Part shown: positions 26,673 through 35,943 of the stretch, piece by piece
How positions within the stretch are numbered: the stretch's first letter is position 1
How the letters are laid out: each line of letters begins with the position of its first letter
Source of the DNA: Clostridium arbusti SL206
GTDB taxonomy: Bacteria; Bacillota; Clostridia; Clostridiales; Clostridiaceae
Direction: 5' to 3'
Length of the DNA stretch: 64,000 nt
Assembly: GCF_000246895.1 (NCBI RefSeq)
Contig: NZ_BAEV01000003.1
Span: forward strand, 1-64,000
Notes under the pieces: model-generated
Seen by the model: only the letters and a program-made list of their open reading frames with translations
Database searches by the model: none
What the model was told of the DNA's origin: nothing
Translations under genes and position numbers: made by a program

Positions 26673-29600
26673 TTAAGCTTTATTAATCCAAGCTTTTATT
26701 AATGTTATTAGTACATCATAATCAATAGGCTTGGAAATATAATCATTGGCACCAGCTGACATACACTTTTCTCTATCACCTTTTAGTGACTTTGCTGTTG
26801 TAGCTATAATTGGTATATTTTTAATTTTATCTGAGTTTCGTATTTTTTTAATTGCTTCATATCCATTCATAACAGGCATCATTATATCCATTAAAATTAA
26901 ATCTATAGCCTGAGTTTCAAGTTTTGTTAATGCTACTTCTCCATCTTCAGCTTCAATAATTTCTGCACCGTACTCTTCTAATGCAGCAGCAAGTACAAAT
27001 ATATTTCGTGGATCATCATCTGCAATGAGTATTTTTTTATTAGCTAGATTTAGTGCTGTATCTTTATTAATTTTAGAAGTCATAATACTTTTGTATTCTT
27101 CTTCATTATTAACCTTATGAAGTATTAAAGTCAGTTCGTCTAGCAACCTTTCATCTGAATTTGAAGTTTTAATAATTATTCTATCTGAATATAATTTTAT
27201 CTCTTTTTCTTGTTCAGAAGATATGTCCATTCCTGTATAAATAATAACAGGAACATATGTATCTTTTAGTTTTAATGTTTCATTAATTTCTTTTAGCAAA
27301 GCAATTCCATTTATGTCTGGCAGTCCTAAATCTAATAAAACACCATTAATTTCATGTTCTTTTATAAGTTTTAGTGCTTCTGCTCCACTATTGGATGTTA
27401 ATGCAGTAAAACCTATACCTTCAGAGACAGCCTTTATTGACTGTATCAAGTTTTTATCATCTTCAACTATTAGTAGATTTTTTTGTTTTATATTTTTTAT
27501 TTCTTCTATATATACTTCTTTTTTATTTTTAGGCTCTGGAGTCATAGTAACAGCAGCCTCTTGCTTTGTAGAAGACTCTTCTTCTGAAAGAGTCAAAGGC
27601 AAATACAGATAAAAAGTGCTCCCTACTCCAGTTTCACTGCTTACTTCTATTTTACCATTCATAAGTTCACAAAGCTTGCTGCTAATAGATAATCCAAGGC
27701 CTGTACCCCCATATTTTCTTGAAATAGAGCCATCGCCTTGGTGAAATTCTTGAAAAACTATATCTAATTTTTCTTTAGCAATACCTATTCCTGTATCAGA
27801 TACAGAAAATACTAGATTATTTTTATAATGATGATCTTCTGCTATTTTTAATTTTACAGTTCCCATATCTGTAAATTTAAATGCATTAGATAAAAAATTC
27901 CTAATTACTTGTGAAATTCTATCTCTATCACCATAAAAATCATTTTTAAATTGATCTTCCAGTATAAACTGAATATTTTTTTCCTTTGCTATCCCATCAA
28001 AAATATCCCTAAGTTCTTTTATAAGATCCTTTGTATTAAAATAATTATAGTTAATATCTATTTTTCCAGCCTCGATTTTTGATAGATCTAAAATATTGTT
28101 TATCAAACGAAGGAGATGCTGCCCTGAGTCATATATAACTTTAAATTTTTCTCTTGTACCACTTTCGAACTTATTTTTTTCATTTCTAATTAAAAGATTC
28201 GATAATAATATAATTGAATTAAGAGGTGTTCTAAGTTCGTGAGAAATATTTGCCAAAAATTCGGATTTATATTTATTTGCAGTTTCTAACTCTTTTGAAC
28301 GTACCAAAATTTCTTCTTTAGATTTTTCTAATTCCCCATTCTTAATATTCATAATCCTTGACTGCTCTTCTATTTGTAGTTGATGTTCTTCAAGCTGAGT
28401 ATTAGTTTGCTGTAGTTCTTCACTCTGTTGTTGAAGTATTTGTTGTTGTTCTTCAAGTTGAGAATTAGTTTGTTGAAGTTCCTCAGCTTGAACTTGAAGC
28501 TGCCTTTGTTGTTCTTCTAATTCTTCATTTGCATTTTTAAGCTCACTTGATATTTCATGTGCTTCTTTAGTTGATTCTTCACTTTTAACTAATAGGTCTT
28601 TAATCCTTTCATTTTGGAATACAGAGTAAAGGTTTATGGCAATTGCATTGCATACTTCTCCTATGAATTTCTTTTTTAAGTCATCAAAATACTCAAAAGA
28701 GGATAATTCAATAACTCCGTAGAGATCATTCTCATAAATTAAAGGAAAAGTATAAATATTAAGTGGTGGAGCAAGTGTAGTTGAGGTACAAATTGCTGAT
28801 TCGGACTCTCTTACCTTTTTTAGATGTATGGGTTTTCTCTCTAAAGCCACTTGTCCTACAATTCCTTCCCCAAGCTCATATATATTAGATAATTTCTCTC
28901 TTTCTGTAAAGGCAAAGGATGAATTTAAAATAAGTCTATTCTCTGAATGTTTGTATATATAAAAGGTTCCGTTACCAGCATCTAAAGTTCTTGATAAAAA
29001 ATCGATAGTCTTTTGTGTTAATTCTTTTACAGAAAGGCTATTAGCCATTACATCATTTAGCGCATTTTGAGCATTATTTATCCATAACTTAGTTTTTAAC
29101 TTACCTATTAGTAGATTATAATTTTTAGCCATTTCCGATATTTCATCTTTTTCATTAATTTCATATTCTTCAAAATTGCCTGAGTTTGAAATTTTAATCA
29201 TATGATCTTTTAATTTGTTAATAGGAACTACAATACTTTTTATTATTGATATAAACAGTACTAAAAGTATACTTGTTAAAATTGTTAAAGTTAAAATTAA
29301 AGTTATTCTCTCTGAAGACTGCAGCTCATTTGATTCTTGAATTAAGCTTGTTTGATTAGTTGAAGAATTTGAATATATGTTATCAAGATCAAGTTCAAGC
29401 TCACTTACAAAATCTGAACTTATCCCCTTAGATATATTTATTGCATCATCTTTTTTACCTTCTTGCATATCTTTAATAATTTTATCCCTTTGTGTTTTCC
29501 ACCATTTAGAGAGAATATCATTAGCATCTTTTAAATTTCTTTTAGTATCAAAATCAACAGAATTTTCTCCTATAGTATCTAAGTTTTTTTGGAAATCACT

Positions 29601-29879
29601 TTCATATCGGTCAACTTTATTTATATTCTCTTGAATTTCATCACTACCTGTTGATAAAATCACATCATTCATAGAGCTATTGATTTTAACCAAATTTACT
29701 TTTGCATTCACTGTAGCATCGGAAACCTTCGATGATTGATTATATAGTCTATTAGTTACTTCTGCTAAATTATTAATTTCTATTAAAGCAAAAATGCCAA
29801 ATCCAATAAATGTTGTAATACAAATAAAAAACAATATCAAAAATCTCTTTTTTATATTAAAATTTTTAAAAATATTCAT
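26673..29879 (-). CDS. Hybrid sensor histidine kinase (4HB-HAMP-GAF-coiled coil-HisKA-HATPase-REC-REC)
   Basis: 1068 residues from the ATG at 29879 with AAGGAGGAATTT; nine upstream codons are open but unsupported. Order: TM segment near 15-35; extracellular four-helix MCP-like sensor; second TM near 190-215; HAMP; GAF; a Gln/Glu-rich coiled coil with repeated EEQQQ-type heptads; HisKA with SHELRTPLNSI (His about 547); HATPase with the DTGIGIAKEK and GGTGLGLSI boxes; two receiver domains with phospho-acceptors in LLDLGLPD (about 849) and LMDIMMPVMNG (about 995). It senses an extracellular signal, perhaps presented by the sugar-binding lipoprotein encoded upstream. Confidence 0.9.
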   Translation of the reverse strand: MNIFKNFNIKKRFLILFFICITTFIGFGIFALIEINNLAEVTNRLYNQSSKVSDATVNAKVNLVKINSSMNDVILSTGSDEIQENINKVDRYESDFQKNLDTIGENSVDFDTKRNLKDANDILSKWWKTQRDKIIKDMQEGKKDDAINISKGISSDFVSELELDLDNIYSNSSTNQTSLIQESNELQSSERITLILTLTILTSILLVLFISIIKSIVVPINKLKDHMIKISNSGNFEEYEINEKDEISEMAKNYNLLIGKLKTKLWINNAQNALNDVMANSLSVKELTQKTIDFLSRTLDAGNGTFYIYKHSENRLILNSSFAFTEREKLSNIYELGEGIVGQVALERKPIHLKKVRESESAICTSTTLAPPLNIYTFPLIYENDLYGVIELSSFEYFDDLKKKFIGEVCNAIAINLYSVFQNERIKDLLVKSEESTKEAHEISSELKNANEELEEQQRQLQVQAEELQQTNSQLEEQQQILQQQSEELQQTNTQLEEHQLQIEEQSRIMNIKNGELEKSKEEILVRSKELETANKYKSEFLANISHELRTPLNSIILLSNLLIRNEKNKFESGTREKFKVIYDSGQHLLRLINNILDLSKIEAGKIDINYNYFNTKDLIKELRDIFDGIAKEKNIQFILEDQFKNDFYGDRDRISQVIRNFLSNAFKFTDMGTVKLKIAEDHHYKNNLVFSVSDTGIGIAKEKLDIVFQEFHQGDGSISRKYGGTGLGLSISSKLCELMNGKIEVSSETGVGSTFYLYLPLTLSEEESSTKQEAAVTMTPEPKNKKEVYIEEIKNIKQKNLLIVEDDKNLIQSIKAVSEGIGFTALTSNSGAEALKLIKEHEINGVLLDLGLPDINGIALLKEINETLKLKDTYVPVIIYTGMDISSEQEKEIKLYSDRIIIKTSNSDERLLDELTLILHKVNNEEEYKSIMTSKINKDTALNLANKKILIADDDPRNIFVLAAALEEYGAEIIEAEDGEVALTKLETQAIDLILMDIMMPVMNGYEAIKKIRNSDKIKNIPIIATTAKSLKGDREKCMSAGANDYISKPIDYDVLITLIKAWINKA

Positions 29880-29912
29880 AAATTCCTCCTTAAAAATGGA
29901 TCTCACAAACTT

Positions 29913-30872
29913 TTATTTATTTTTCCATTTAGCTATATATTGGTCTACATTTTCTGGAGTAACTAATTCATTCTGTAAATTTATTGTTCTTTGCACACTT
30001 TCACCTTTAGCTGCTTTAACTGAAGTTTCTATACTGCTCTTACCTAGCTTTGTTGCATCCTGAAATACTGTAACAGCTAATTCTCCATTTTTTAAATAAT
30101 CAAGAGCTTCAGGGGTAGCATCTATACCACCTACAGTTATCTTTCCAAGTTTTCCCGCTGCTTCTATAGCTTTTAATGCTCCTATTGCCATTTCATCATT
30201 ATTGCTAGCTACTACATCAATTTCTTTGCCAGATTCAATCCAAGTTTCCATTAGAGCCATACCTCTAGCTCTATCCCAGTCAGCTGATTGCTCCGCAACA
30301 ATTTTCATATTAGGATATTTAGCTATTACTTCATGATAAGCTTCAGTTCTTAACCTCTCTGATTCACCACCCAGCTGCCCCATCATAATTGCAACGTTTC
30401 CTTTATAATTCAATTTTTTTGCAAGATATTCCATTTCTACTGTACCAGCCTGTTTTGAATCTGAAGTTATATAACTTGCTGCATTATTTTGATTTTCAAC
30501 GGGATCCATAAGACTGATAATTGGAATATTGGCCGCTTTAGCTTTATCAGTTATTTCCTTTGATGAATATGTATAAACTGTGTTAATGACTATTGCATCT
30601 ACTCCCTGAGATATAAAGTTTTCAACCTGTGACAATTGTGTATTAGAATTCTGTTTTGAATCAACATATGTAACTTCAACATCATTTAAGGTTTTTGAGT
30701 AATTCTTCATTTCATTAAGTAAATAAGATCGGTATTTATCATTATAATTAGATATGCAAACACCTATCTTAATTTTGTTTCTATCTTTTACTGTATTATT
30801 ATCTATTTTTACACATCCAATAAATAAACATATTGTCATAACAGTAAGTATCATTAATAAAAATTTTTTCAT
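29913..30872 (-). CDS. Periplasmic-type sugar-binding lipoprotein (RbsB/Peripla_BP_4 family)
   Basis: 319 residues. A short signal ends in the lipobox FIGC, so the mature protein is membrane-anchored. The body matches ribose/galactose-binding proteins: KIGVCISNYNDKYRSYLLNE, IIISLMDPVENQ-type hinge, DVVASNNDEMAIGALKAIEA and GGIDATPEALDYL. No ABC permease or ATPase is next to it. It is flanked by two histidine kinases on the same strand, so it more likely presents a sugar to a sensor kinase than feeds a transporter. Start after AAGGGAGATAAAATCA. Confidence 0.88.
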   Translation of the reverse strand: MKKFLLMILTVMTICLFIGCVKIDNNTVKDRNKIKIGVCISNYNDKYRSYLLNEMKNYSKTLNDVEVTYVDSKQNSNTQLSQVENFISQGVDAIVINTVYTYSSKEITDKAKAANIPIISLMDPVENQNNAASYITSDSKQAGTVEMEYLAKKLNYKGNVAIMMGQLGGESERLRTEAYHEVIAKYPNMKIVAEQSADWDRARGMALMETWIESGKEIDVVASNNDEMAIGALKAIEAAGKLGKITVGGIDATPEALDYLKNGELAVTVFQDATKLGKSSIETSVKAAKGESVQRTINLQNELVTPENVDQYIAKWKNK

Positions 30873-30973
30873 TGATTTTATCTCCCTTGTATATTTTTAT
30901 CCAACTAACAACACTAGATACACATTCACCTTTATATATATTTTCTTACTGTTTAATGAAAATTTTAACTAAA

Positions 30974-32236
30974 TCAAAAGTATATATCAGAAAACTCTAT
31001 GTCAATTTTTTTAATTACAGCACTGCTATTATTTATTAAGTGCTCTTGGATAGTTTTTTCACCAGCTCCTTCTCTGATAGGAATTTTGACAATAAATTCA
31101 CTTCCTTTTTGTGATTCGCTTTTAACACTTATGGTTCCTCCGTGCATTTCAACTAAAGACTTCACAAGACTAAGACCTATGCCGCTGCCCTCACAGCTTC
31201 TTGTAAGGAGGTTGTCTACTTGTTTGAATCTTTGAAAAATCATTTGCTGTTTGTCTTTAGGAATTCCTATACCAGAATCCTTTACACTAATTTCAATGAA
31301 TTTATCTAAAACATTTACATTAACAAAAATATTTCCGCCTTTAGGAGTAAATTTTATTGCATTTGATAGAAGATTTAGTACAATTCGTTCAATAGTATCT
31401 AAATCACAATAAAAATTTAGTTCTTCCACATTAGTATCAAATATCACTTCTATATTTTTTGAGGCCGCAAATTCTACAACAGATAGTACAACTGATTCCA
31501 CTACCTCAATAATATTACATGTTGAAAAATTAAGAGTAAAATTACCCGAATCCATTTTTGTAATATCTAATAAATTGTTAACTAACCTTACGAGCCTATA
31601 ACAATTTTGGATTTGAATTTTTACATTTGACTTCATCTTTTCTTTATTTAAAACCTTATCATTTTCTAGGTAATGTCTTATAATTTGTGATGATCCTAAG
31701 AGAATATTTAAAGGAGTTCTAAATTCATGGGAGATATTTGCAAAAAAACTATTTTTAGCTTCATTAGCTTCCTCAGCCATTTCCTTTGCTCTTGTTAATT
31801 CTTTTGTTTGTTCTTGCAACAATATATTTGTTTTTCTTTCTTTTTCTATTAGCTTTAGATATACATTTATTCTATTTATAAGTAAAAAATCATCAATGGG
31901 CTTAGTTAAATAGTCCACAGCGCCTATTTCAAACCCTCTTTTTTTGAAATCATCTCCAATATAAGCTCCTGTTAAAAATACAATGGGAATATGTTCTGTC
32001 TTCTTTCTTCCCTTTATAATTTGCGCCAGTTCAAAACCATCCATTTCTCTCTTCATTTGTACATCTAAAATAATTAAATCTACGGGATTTTTTATAAGCT
32101 CTTGCAATGCCTTTTTCGGAGTATCTGCAGTCAATACGTTAGCATCAATGTATTCCTTTATAAGAGTTTTTACAGTAAATAAATTGTTTTGATCATCATC
32201 AACTACTAAAATTGTATATAAATTTGTTATGTTCAT
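30974..32236 (-). CDS. Receiver-histidine kinase hybrid protein
   Basis: 420 residues, no membrane segment. The N-terminal receiver has ILVVDDDQNNL and LIILDVQMKREMDG (phospho-Asp about 57), then a short coiled coil. HisKA has SHEFRTPLNILLG and HATPase has the SDSGIGIPKDKQQ-like and GIGLSLVKSLVEMHGG boxes. The order REC then kinase suggests it takes phosphate or state from an upstream kinase such as the large hybrid kinase downstream in this cluster. Together with the binding protein they look like one sensory system. Start after AAGGGAAGGTTTTATAAA. Confidence 0.88.
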   Translation of the reverse strand: MNITNLYTILVVDDDQNNLFTVKTLIKEYIDANVLTADTPKKALQELIKNPVDLIILDVQMKREMDGFELAQIIKGRKKTEHIPIVFLTGAYIGDDFKKRGFEIGAVDYLTKPIDDFLLINRINVYLKLIEKERKTNILLQEQTKELTRAKEMAEEANEAKNSFFANISHEFRTPLNILLGSSQIIRHYLENDKVLNKEKMKSNVKIQIQNCYRLVRLVNNLLDITKMDSGNFTLNFSTCNIIEVVESVVLSVVEFAASKNIEVIFDTNVEELNFYCDLDTIERIVLNLLSNAIKFTPKGGNIFVNVNVLDKFIEISVKDSGIGIPKDKQQMIFQRFKQVDNLLTRSCEGSGIGLSLVKSLVEMHGGTISVKSESQKGSEFIVKIPIREGAGEKTIQEHLINNSSAVIKKIDIEFSDIYF

Positions 32237-32441
32237 TTTATAAAACCTTCCCTTATACTATTTAAAAGCAATATTTGTCAAGTATTCCCGATTTTTTACT
32301 TTACTTCTGAATTATAGCATAGGATTCTTTTATTATACAATATATTATGTAAAAATAAGTCAATAATTTTTTAACCACTTTACTTTATATTAAGTTTAAA
32401 ATATATTATCTAAATATAATGCATATACTTAAATTTTACTT

Positions 32442-33377
32442 TTAAAAATTAATATATATAGAATCTCTAAGGCGTTTTATATCACTTATAGGAGGTAATC
32501 CAAACATCCGTGCATACTCGCGACTAAATTGGGAAGGGCTCTCATAACCTACCTTAAAACCTGCATCTGCAGCGTCTAATGTTTCTGAAAGTAATAGGCG
32601 CCTTGCTTCTTGTAATCTAACTTGTTTTTGATATTGTAATGGGCTCATTGCAGTAACTTTTTTAAAGTGATGGTGTAATGAGGATGGACTCATGTTTATT
32701 TTCTTTGCTAGTTCATCGATACGCAAGGGTTTTGCAAAATCACTGTTAATAACATTAATAGCTTTTGAGATAGATTGAGCATGGCTACCTATAACAGCAA
32801 ATTGCTTTACTATGTATCCATGCTCATCTTGTAAAACTCTATAAAGAATTTCACGAATAAATAGAGGTGCAAGGATTGGGATATCATTTGGAGTTTCTAA
32901 AAGGCTAACAAGCCTTAGCAAAGTATCAAGAAGTGTTAAATTAGTTTTGGTTACAATTAACCCTCTTTTTAAGTCAGATTTTTTGCTAGAAACTTGTTGT
33001 GATTCTTTGATAATATCAAGAATTTGATCAGAACTAAAACTTAGTTTTATAGATAAATATGGCATATCAGGAGTAGCTTCAATGATTTTGCCTATAATAG
33101 GCAAATGAACAGAAGCCACCAAGTATGAGTTTGTGTCATATTTATAACTTTCTTTTCCAAGAATAACCATTTTAGCGCCTTGTACTATTATGCATAAGGA
33201 TGGTGCATAAAGTGAATGCAATGGCTCTAATATGCTAGAGGCACGTATAAAATCCAATGATGGTATAGCCGTTGATTGCAATCCATCTCTATCAGTAAAA
33301 CGCTCAACTAGCAAAGCTAACTGTTTTCTCTGATTTATTAAGTTATGCTTGTCAAAATTAAAAATTCTATTTTTCAT
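32442..33377 (-). CDS. AraC family regulator (AraC_N type)
   Basis: 311 residues. The N-terminal half is the AraC_N domain (PSLCIIVQGAKMVILGKESY, LPIIGKIIEATPDMPYLSI), the C-terminal half the double HTH (LAKKINMSPSSLHHHFKK and DAGFKVGYESPSQFSREYAR). This group commonly sits divergent to aldehyde/ketone reductases and nitroreductases and activates them. The same layout is seen here with the nitroreductase and short-chain dehydrogenase. Its base composition looks ordinary for the window, unlike its partners. Start after ACAGGAGATG. Confidence 0.9.
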   Translation of the reverse strand: MKNRIFNFDKHNLINQRKQLALLVERFTDRDGLQSTAIPSLDFIRASSILEPLHSLYAPSLCIIVQGAKMVILGKESYKYDTNSYLVASVHLPIIGKIIEATPDMPYLSIKLSFSSDQILDIIKESQQVSSKKSDLKRGLIVTKTNLTLLDTLLRLVSLLETPNDIPILAPLFIREILYRVLQDEHGYIVKQFAVIGSHAQSISKAINVINSDFAKPLRIDELAKKINMSPSSLHHHFKKVTAMSPLQYQKQVRLQEARRLLLSETLDAADAGFKVGYESPSQFSREYARMFGLPPISDIKRLRDSIYINF

Positions 33378-33690
33378 ATTAGATCATCTCCTGTTCATAT
33401 AAAGATTATAATCAAATTTGCAGGATCAGGCAATGATTAAGGATGAATAGGCTACCATATTGGGCTATCTTAGATATATAATTATCCCATAATCATATAC
33501 AAGTTATTTAATAAAATTAAAAAGGAGGTAGAAATTGAGTTTTAGTATGAATGATAATATGGCATACATTAGTAACAATGCACAAAATCAATGAGAATAC
33601 AAAGTCGCCTGTGTGCCGAGGAAATTATGGAGGATTTTATTATGAGTACAATTAATAAACAAAGATTTTCAATTGTCATAGGAGGATATC
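33378..33690 (+). other. Divergent promoter region with two tiny decayed-looking ORFs
   Basis: The region between the AraC gene and the nitroreductase holds two short frames with good ribosome binding sites. The first starts at TTG 33535 after AAAGGAGGTAGAAA and ends at 33594 (19 codons); the second lies at 33642-33698. The stretch between them matches no gene I recognise. It may be what is left of a gene deleted between promoter and nitroreductase. Confidence 0.4.
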
Positions 33691-33698
33691 ATGAGTGA
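33642..33698 (+). CDS. 18-codon ORF overlapping the nitroreductase start
   Basis: ATG at 33642 follows ATGGAGGATTTTATT; the frame MSTINKQRFSIVIGGYHE ends at a TGA inside the nitroreductase start region. It includes the AGGAGG site of the nitroreductase, so it may be translated as a leader. It could equally be the truncated start of a lost gene. Confidence 0.3.
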   Translation: MSTINKQRFSIVIGGYHE

Positions 33699-34227
33699 TT
33701 TTATGGAACTTTGTTTGCGCCGACAGAGCTGCAGAAACTTTGCCGATCGGCCGGTAGAACATGAAAAACTGGTACGCTGTGTTGAAGCGGCCCGTCTTGC
33801 CCCATCGGGCTGCAACGGGCAACCTTGGAGTTTTGTAGTTGCACAAAACCCAGATATTGTAAGTGAATTAGCAAAATGTGCGCAGCAGCTTGGACTGAAT
33901 TCCTATATATCCGGCGCAAATGCATTTTTTGTTATACTCGAGGAACATGCTAATCTGATGCCTCAATTAAAATGTATTGTTGACAGTCAGTATTTCGCCC
34001 CTGGTGATATCGGAGCAGCCGCAGCTTATCTCTGCCTTGAAGCTGAGTCACAAGGGATCGGCACCTGTGTGCTGGGGGTATATAACAGGGAAAAAATTAG
34101 TTCCTTGTTAGACATTCCGCAAGAGAAGAAAATTCGTTTTCTAATCGCTGCCGGATATCCAGCAGACATAGCTGTACGCCAGAAAGCCCGCAAACCGTTA
34201 GAGGACATTATCCTATTTATTCCTTAA
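33691..34227 (+). CDS. Nitroreductase family protein, high G+C
   Basis: 178 residues of the FMN-dependent nitroreductase fold: RRQSCRNFADRPV at the start, ARLAPSGCNGQPWSFVV (FMN phosphate region) and GIGTCVLGVY followed by IRFLIAAGYPAD. It reduces nitro groups, quinones or enones with NAD(P)H. A counted line (33721-33780) is 31 of 60 G+C, well above native genes (a tsaE line counts 20 of 60), so the gene was probably acquired. It precedes a short-chain dehydrogenase with equal composition. Confidence 0.88.
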   Translation: MSDFMELCLRRQSCRNFADRPVEHEKLVRCVEAARLAPSGCNGQPWSFVVAQNPDIVSELAKCAQQLGLNSYISGANAFFVILEEHANLMPQLKCIVDSQYFAPGDIGAAAAYLCLEAESQGIGTCVLGVYNREKISSLLDIPQEKKIRFLIAAGYPADIAVRQKARKPLEDIILFIP

Positions 34228-34411
34228 CAACTCGGAATAAATAGGCCGCACACAGGAGATACTACAAATATAAACAGATAGCCGGAACAGAATTCCCTTA
34301 TCTGTCAAATAAACGGATTAGCCAGTGTGAAAGCTTCTAAACCAGAAACAATCATAAGTCATTGTTTCCAAAATTTTTATTAAAATAAAAGAATCATTAA
34401 GGAGGTATTTT

Positions 34412-35152
34412 ATGACTAACAACACAAATTTGCGCGTTGCCCTAATCACCGGCGCTTCGGGCGGCATTGGCCGCGTTGTTGCCGAGCGTCTTGCCAAAGA
34501 CGGCATCGCCATAGGCGTACATTACGCCAACAATAAGTCCAAGGCGGATAAAATCGTTTCTACAATTACCGCTGCAGGCGGCAAGGCAATCGCAGTAGGA
34601 GGCGACGTAGCAGACGAAACTGCCATGTCCGCAGCATTTGATTCTGTGGAAAAGGAATTCGGTGGAATTGATATTGTTGTAAACACAGCCGGCATTATGC
34701 TGCTGTCTCCGATTGCAACACTTAATCTCGATGACCTTGATCGGATGCACCGTACTAACATCCGCGGCACCTTTGTTGTCTCCCAGCAGTCCGCAAGACG
34801 CGTGAGGAGCGGCGGCGCAATCATCAACTTTTCCACTTCCGTTACCCGCCTCCAATTCCCGAACTATGGAGCATATGCAGCAAGTAAAGGTGCAGTTGAA
34901 GCTATGACCCTGATACTGGCCCGCGAACTTCGAGGCAAAGATATAACTGTGAATGCAGTAGCCCCTGGCCCAACCGCAACACCTCTGTTCCTCGATGGCA
35001 AAGATGAGGCCACAATTGAGCATCTTTCTAAGGCCGCACCGCTTGAGCGTCTCGGTACTCCTGAGGATATTACCGAGGTTATTGCTTTCCTTGCCGGTCC
35101 TGCACGCTGGATTAACGGACAAGTACTCTTCGCTAATGGCGGACTGGCCTGA
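34412..35152 (+). CDS. Short-chain dehydrogenase/reductase, high G+C
   Basis: 246 residues of the classical SDR family. The cofactor loop is TGASGGIGRV, the structural motif reads NTAG where NNAG is usual, the catalytic Ser is in NFSTSVTR and the Tyr-Lys pair in YGAYAASKGA. Ends with the usual GQVLFANGG. It reduces a carbonyl with NAD(P)H; relatives include FabG-like 3-oxoacyl reductases and glucose dehydrogenases. G+C of a counted line (34801-34860) is 35 of 60, far above the host. It lies in the same direction as the nitroreductase, 184 bases downstream. Start after AAGGAGGTATTTT. Confidence 0.9.
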   Translation: MTNNTNLRVALITGASGGIGRVVAERLAKDGIAIGVHYANNKSKADKIVSTITAAGGKAIAVGGDVADETAMSAAFDSVEKEFGGIDIVVNTAGIMLLSPIATLNLDDLDRMHRTNIRGTFVVSQQSARRVRSGGAIINFSTSVTRLQFPNYGAYAASKGAVEAMTLILARELRGKDITVNAVAPGPTATPLFLDGKDEATIEHLSKAAPLERLGTPEDITEVIAFLAGPARWINGQVLFANGGLA

Positions 35153-35154
35153 GC

Positions 35155-35204
35155 AATCGGATTAACCCCTTGGTTTTGGACAAAACCAAGGGGTTAATCC
35201 GATT
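35155..35204. terminator. Long perfect hairpin terminator after the SDR gene
   Basis: Two perfect 23-base arms (35155-35177 and 35182-35204) enclose only GGAC. It begins two bases after the SDR stop codon. The T run behind it is short (CTTT), so it may also act as an RNA 3' end protector. Confidence 0.75.
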
Positions 35205-35260
35205 CTTTAAATATGCGGATGATCCATTAGACACCCGCTTTGAAAAATATGAAATCAGAA

Positions 35261-35285
35261 AAGAAAAGGATTGCATCCTTTTCTT
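35261..35285. terminator. Second intrinsic terminator
   Basis: Arms aagaaaaggat and atccttttctt around TGC, followed by further T residues. It lies behind a short stretch that is not explained by a gene. Confidence 0.65.
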
Positions 35286-35371
35286 TTTTATCTAACTCTT
35301 CTATAAAAAGTATGGAAAAATAAAAAAATAAGCAAACTTACATTTCTGTAAACCCACTTATTTGAATGTTT

Positions 35372-35446
35372 TGGCAGGGGTAGTAGGATTTGAACCTACA
35401 GCCAATGGTTTTGGAGACCACTACTCTACCGTTGAGCCATACCCCT
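35372..35446 (-). tRNA. tRNA-Trp (anticodon CCA)
   Basis: Read on the minus strand it has the acceptor arms AGGGGTA/TACCCCT, a D-arm GCTCAACGGTAGAGT, an anticodon loop CTCCAAA with CCA, a T arm GTAGGTTCAAATCCTAC and encoded CCA (TGCCA end). It lies 170 bases after the acquired reductase genes, a common integration neighbourhood. Confidence 0.95.
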
Positions 35447-35556
35447 ATATTTTGTTTATAATTGATATCATTTAATTATTTTACTATAAAGGTTACCAAC
35501 ACAAAATATTATAATATAGAAAAGATTTAAAGTCAAGAAAATAAAGTTAATTTATC

Positions 35557-35943
35557 TTAATCGCTTAACTTTGTACCACAATGTGGACAAAAGTCAAAGT
35601 TTTCATCCACTTCTTTTCCACAGTTATCACATATAAGTTTTCCACATTGTGATCTATTATCTTCTAATATAGTTATATTTAAATTAGATAGAACAGAATC
35701 TTCACCCCTTTCTAAATCTTCACCTTGTTCTTTAGACAATCCAAATATACTTCCACAGCATTTTGAAATTAAATAGTATTCCTCTCTCCATTTAAATATT
35801 GGAATAAAAAATATTTGAAAATAATTATACATTTTTATTAACTTATATGCAGTCATCCTTTCACAGGATTTACAAACCATATTATTTATAATTCTTATTT
35901 CTTCATGTCTCTTTCCTGCTCCAAATATACCTATGAAAAACAC
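35557..35943 (-). CDS. Small zinc-ribbon protein
   Basis: 128 residues from a GTG with GGGGG upstream. Two Cys clusters are seen: NMVCKSCERMTAYK with a later CC, and the C-terminal zinc ribbon LICDNCGKEVDENFDFCPHCGTKL. The first half resembles small clostridial zinc-ribbon proteins of unknown role (CKSC plus aromatic YNYFQIFFIPIFKW). It has no clear partner gene. Function unknown beyond zinc binding. Confidence 0.75.
   Translation of the reverse strand: MFFIGIFGAGKRHEEIRIINNMVCKSCERMTAYKLIKMYNYFQIFFIPIFKWREEYYLISKCCGSIFGLSKEQGEDLERGEDSVLSNLNITILEDNRSQCGKLICDNCGKEVDENFDFCPHCGTKLSD

Noticed and set aside
34442-35122. 226-codon minus-strand frame inside the SDR gene
   Set aside because: Antisense to a gene with clear SDR motifs; long opposite frames are expected in this high-G+C gene.
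35205-35256. Possible C-terminal gene fragment between the SDR hairpin and the second terminator
   Set aside because: The frame (YADDPLDTRFEKYEIRKE) is open and compositionally mixed, but it is too short to identify and has no start signal.
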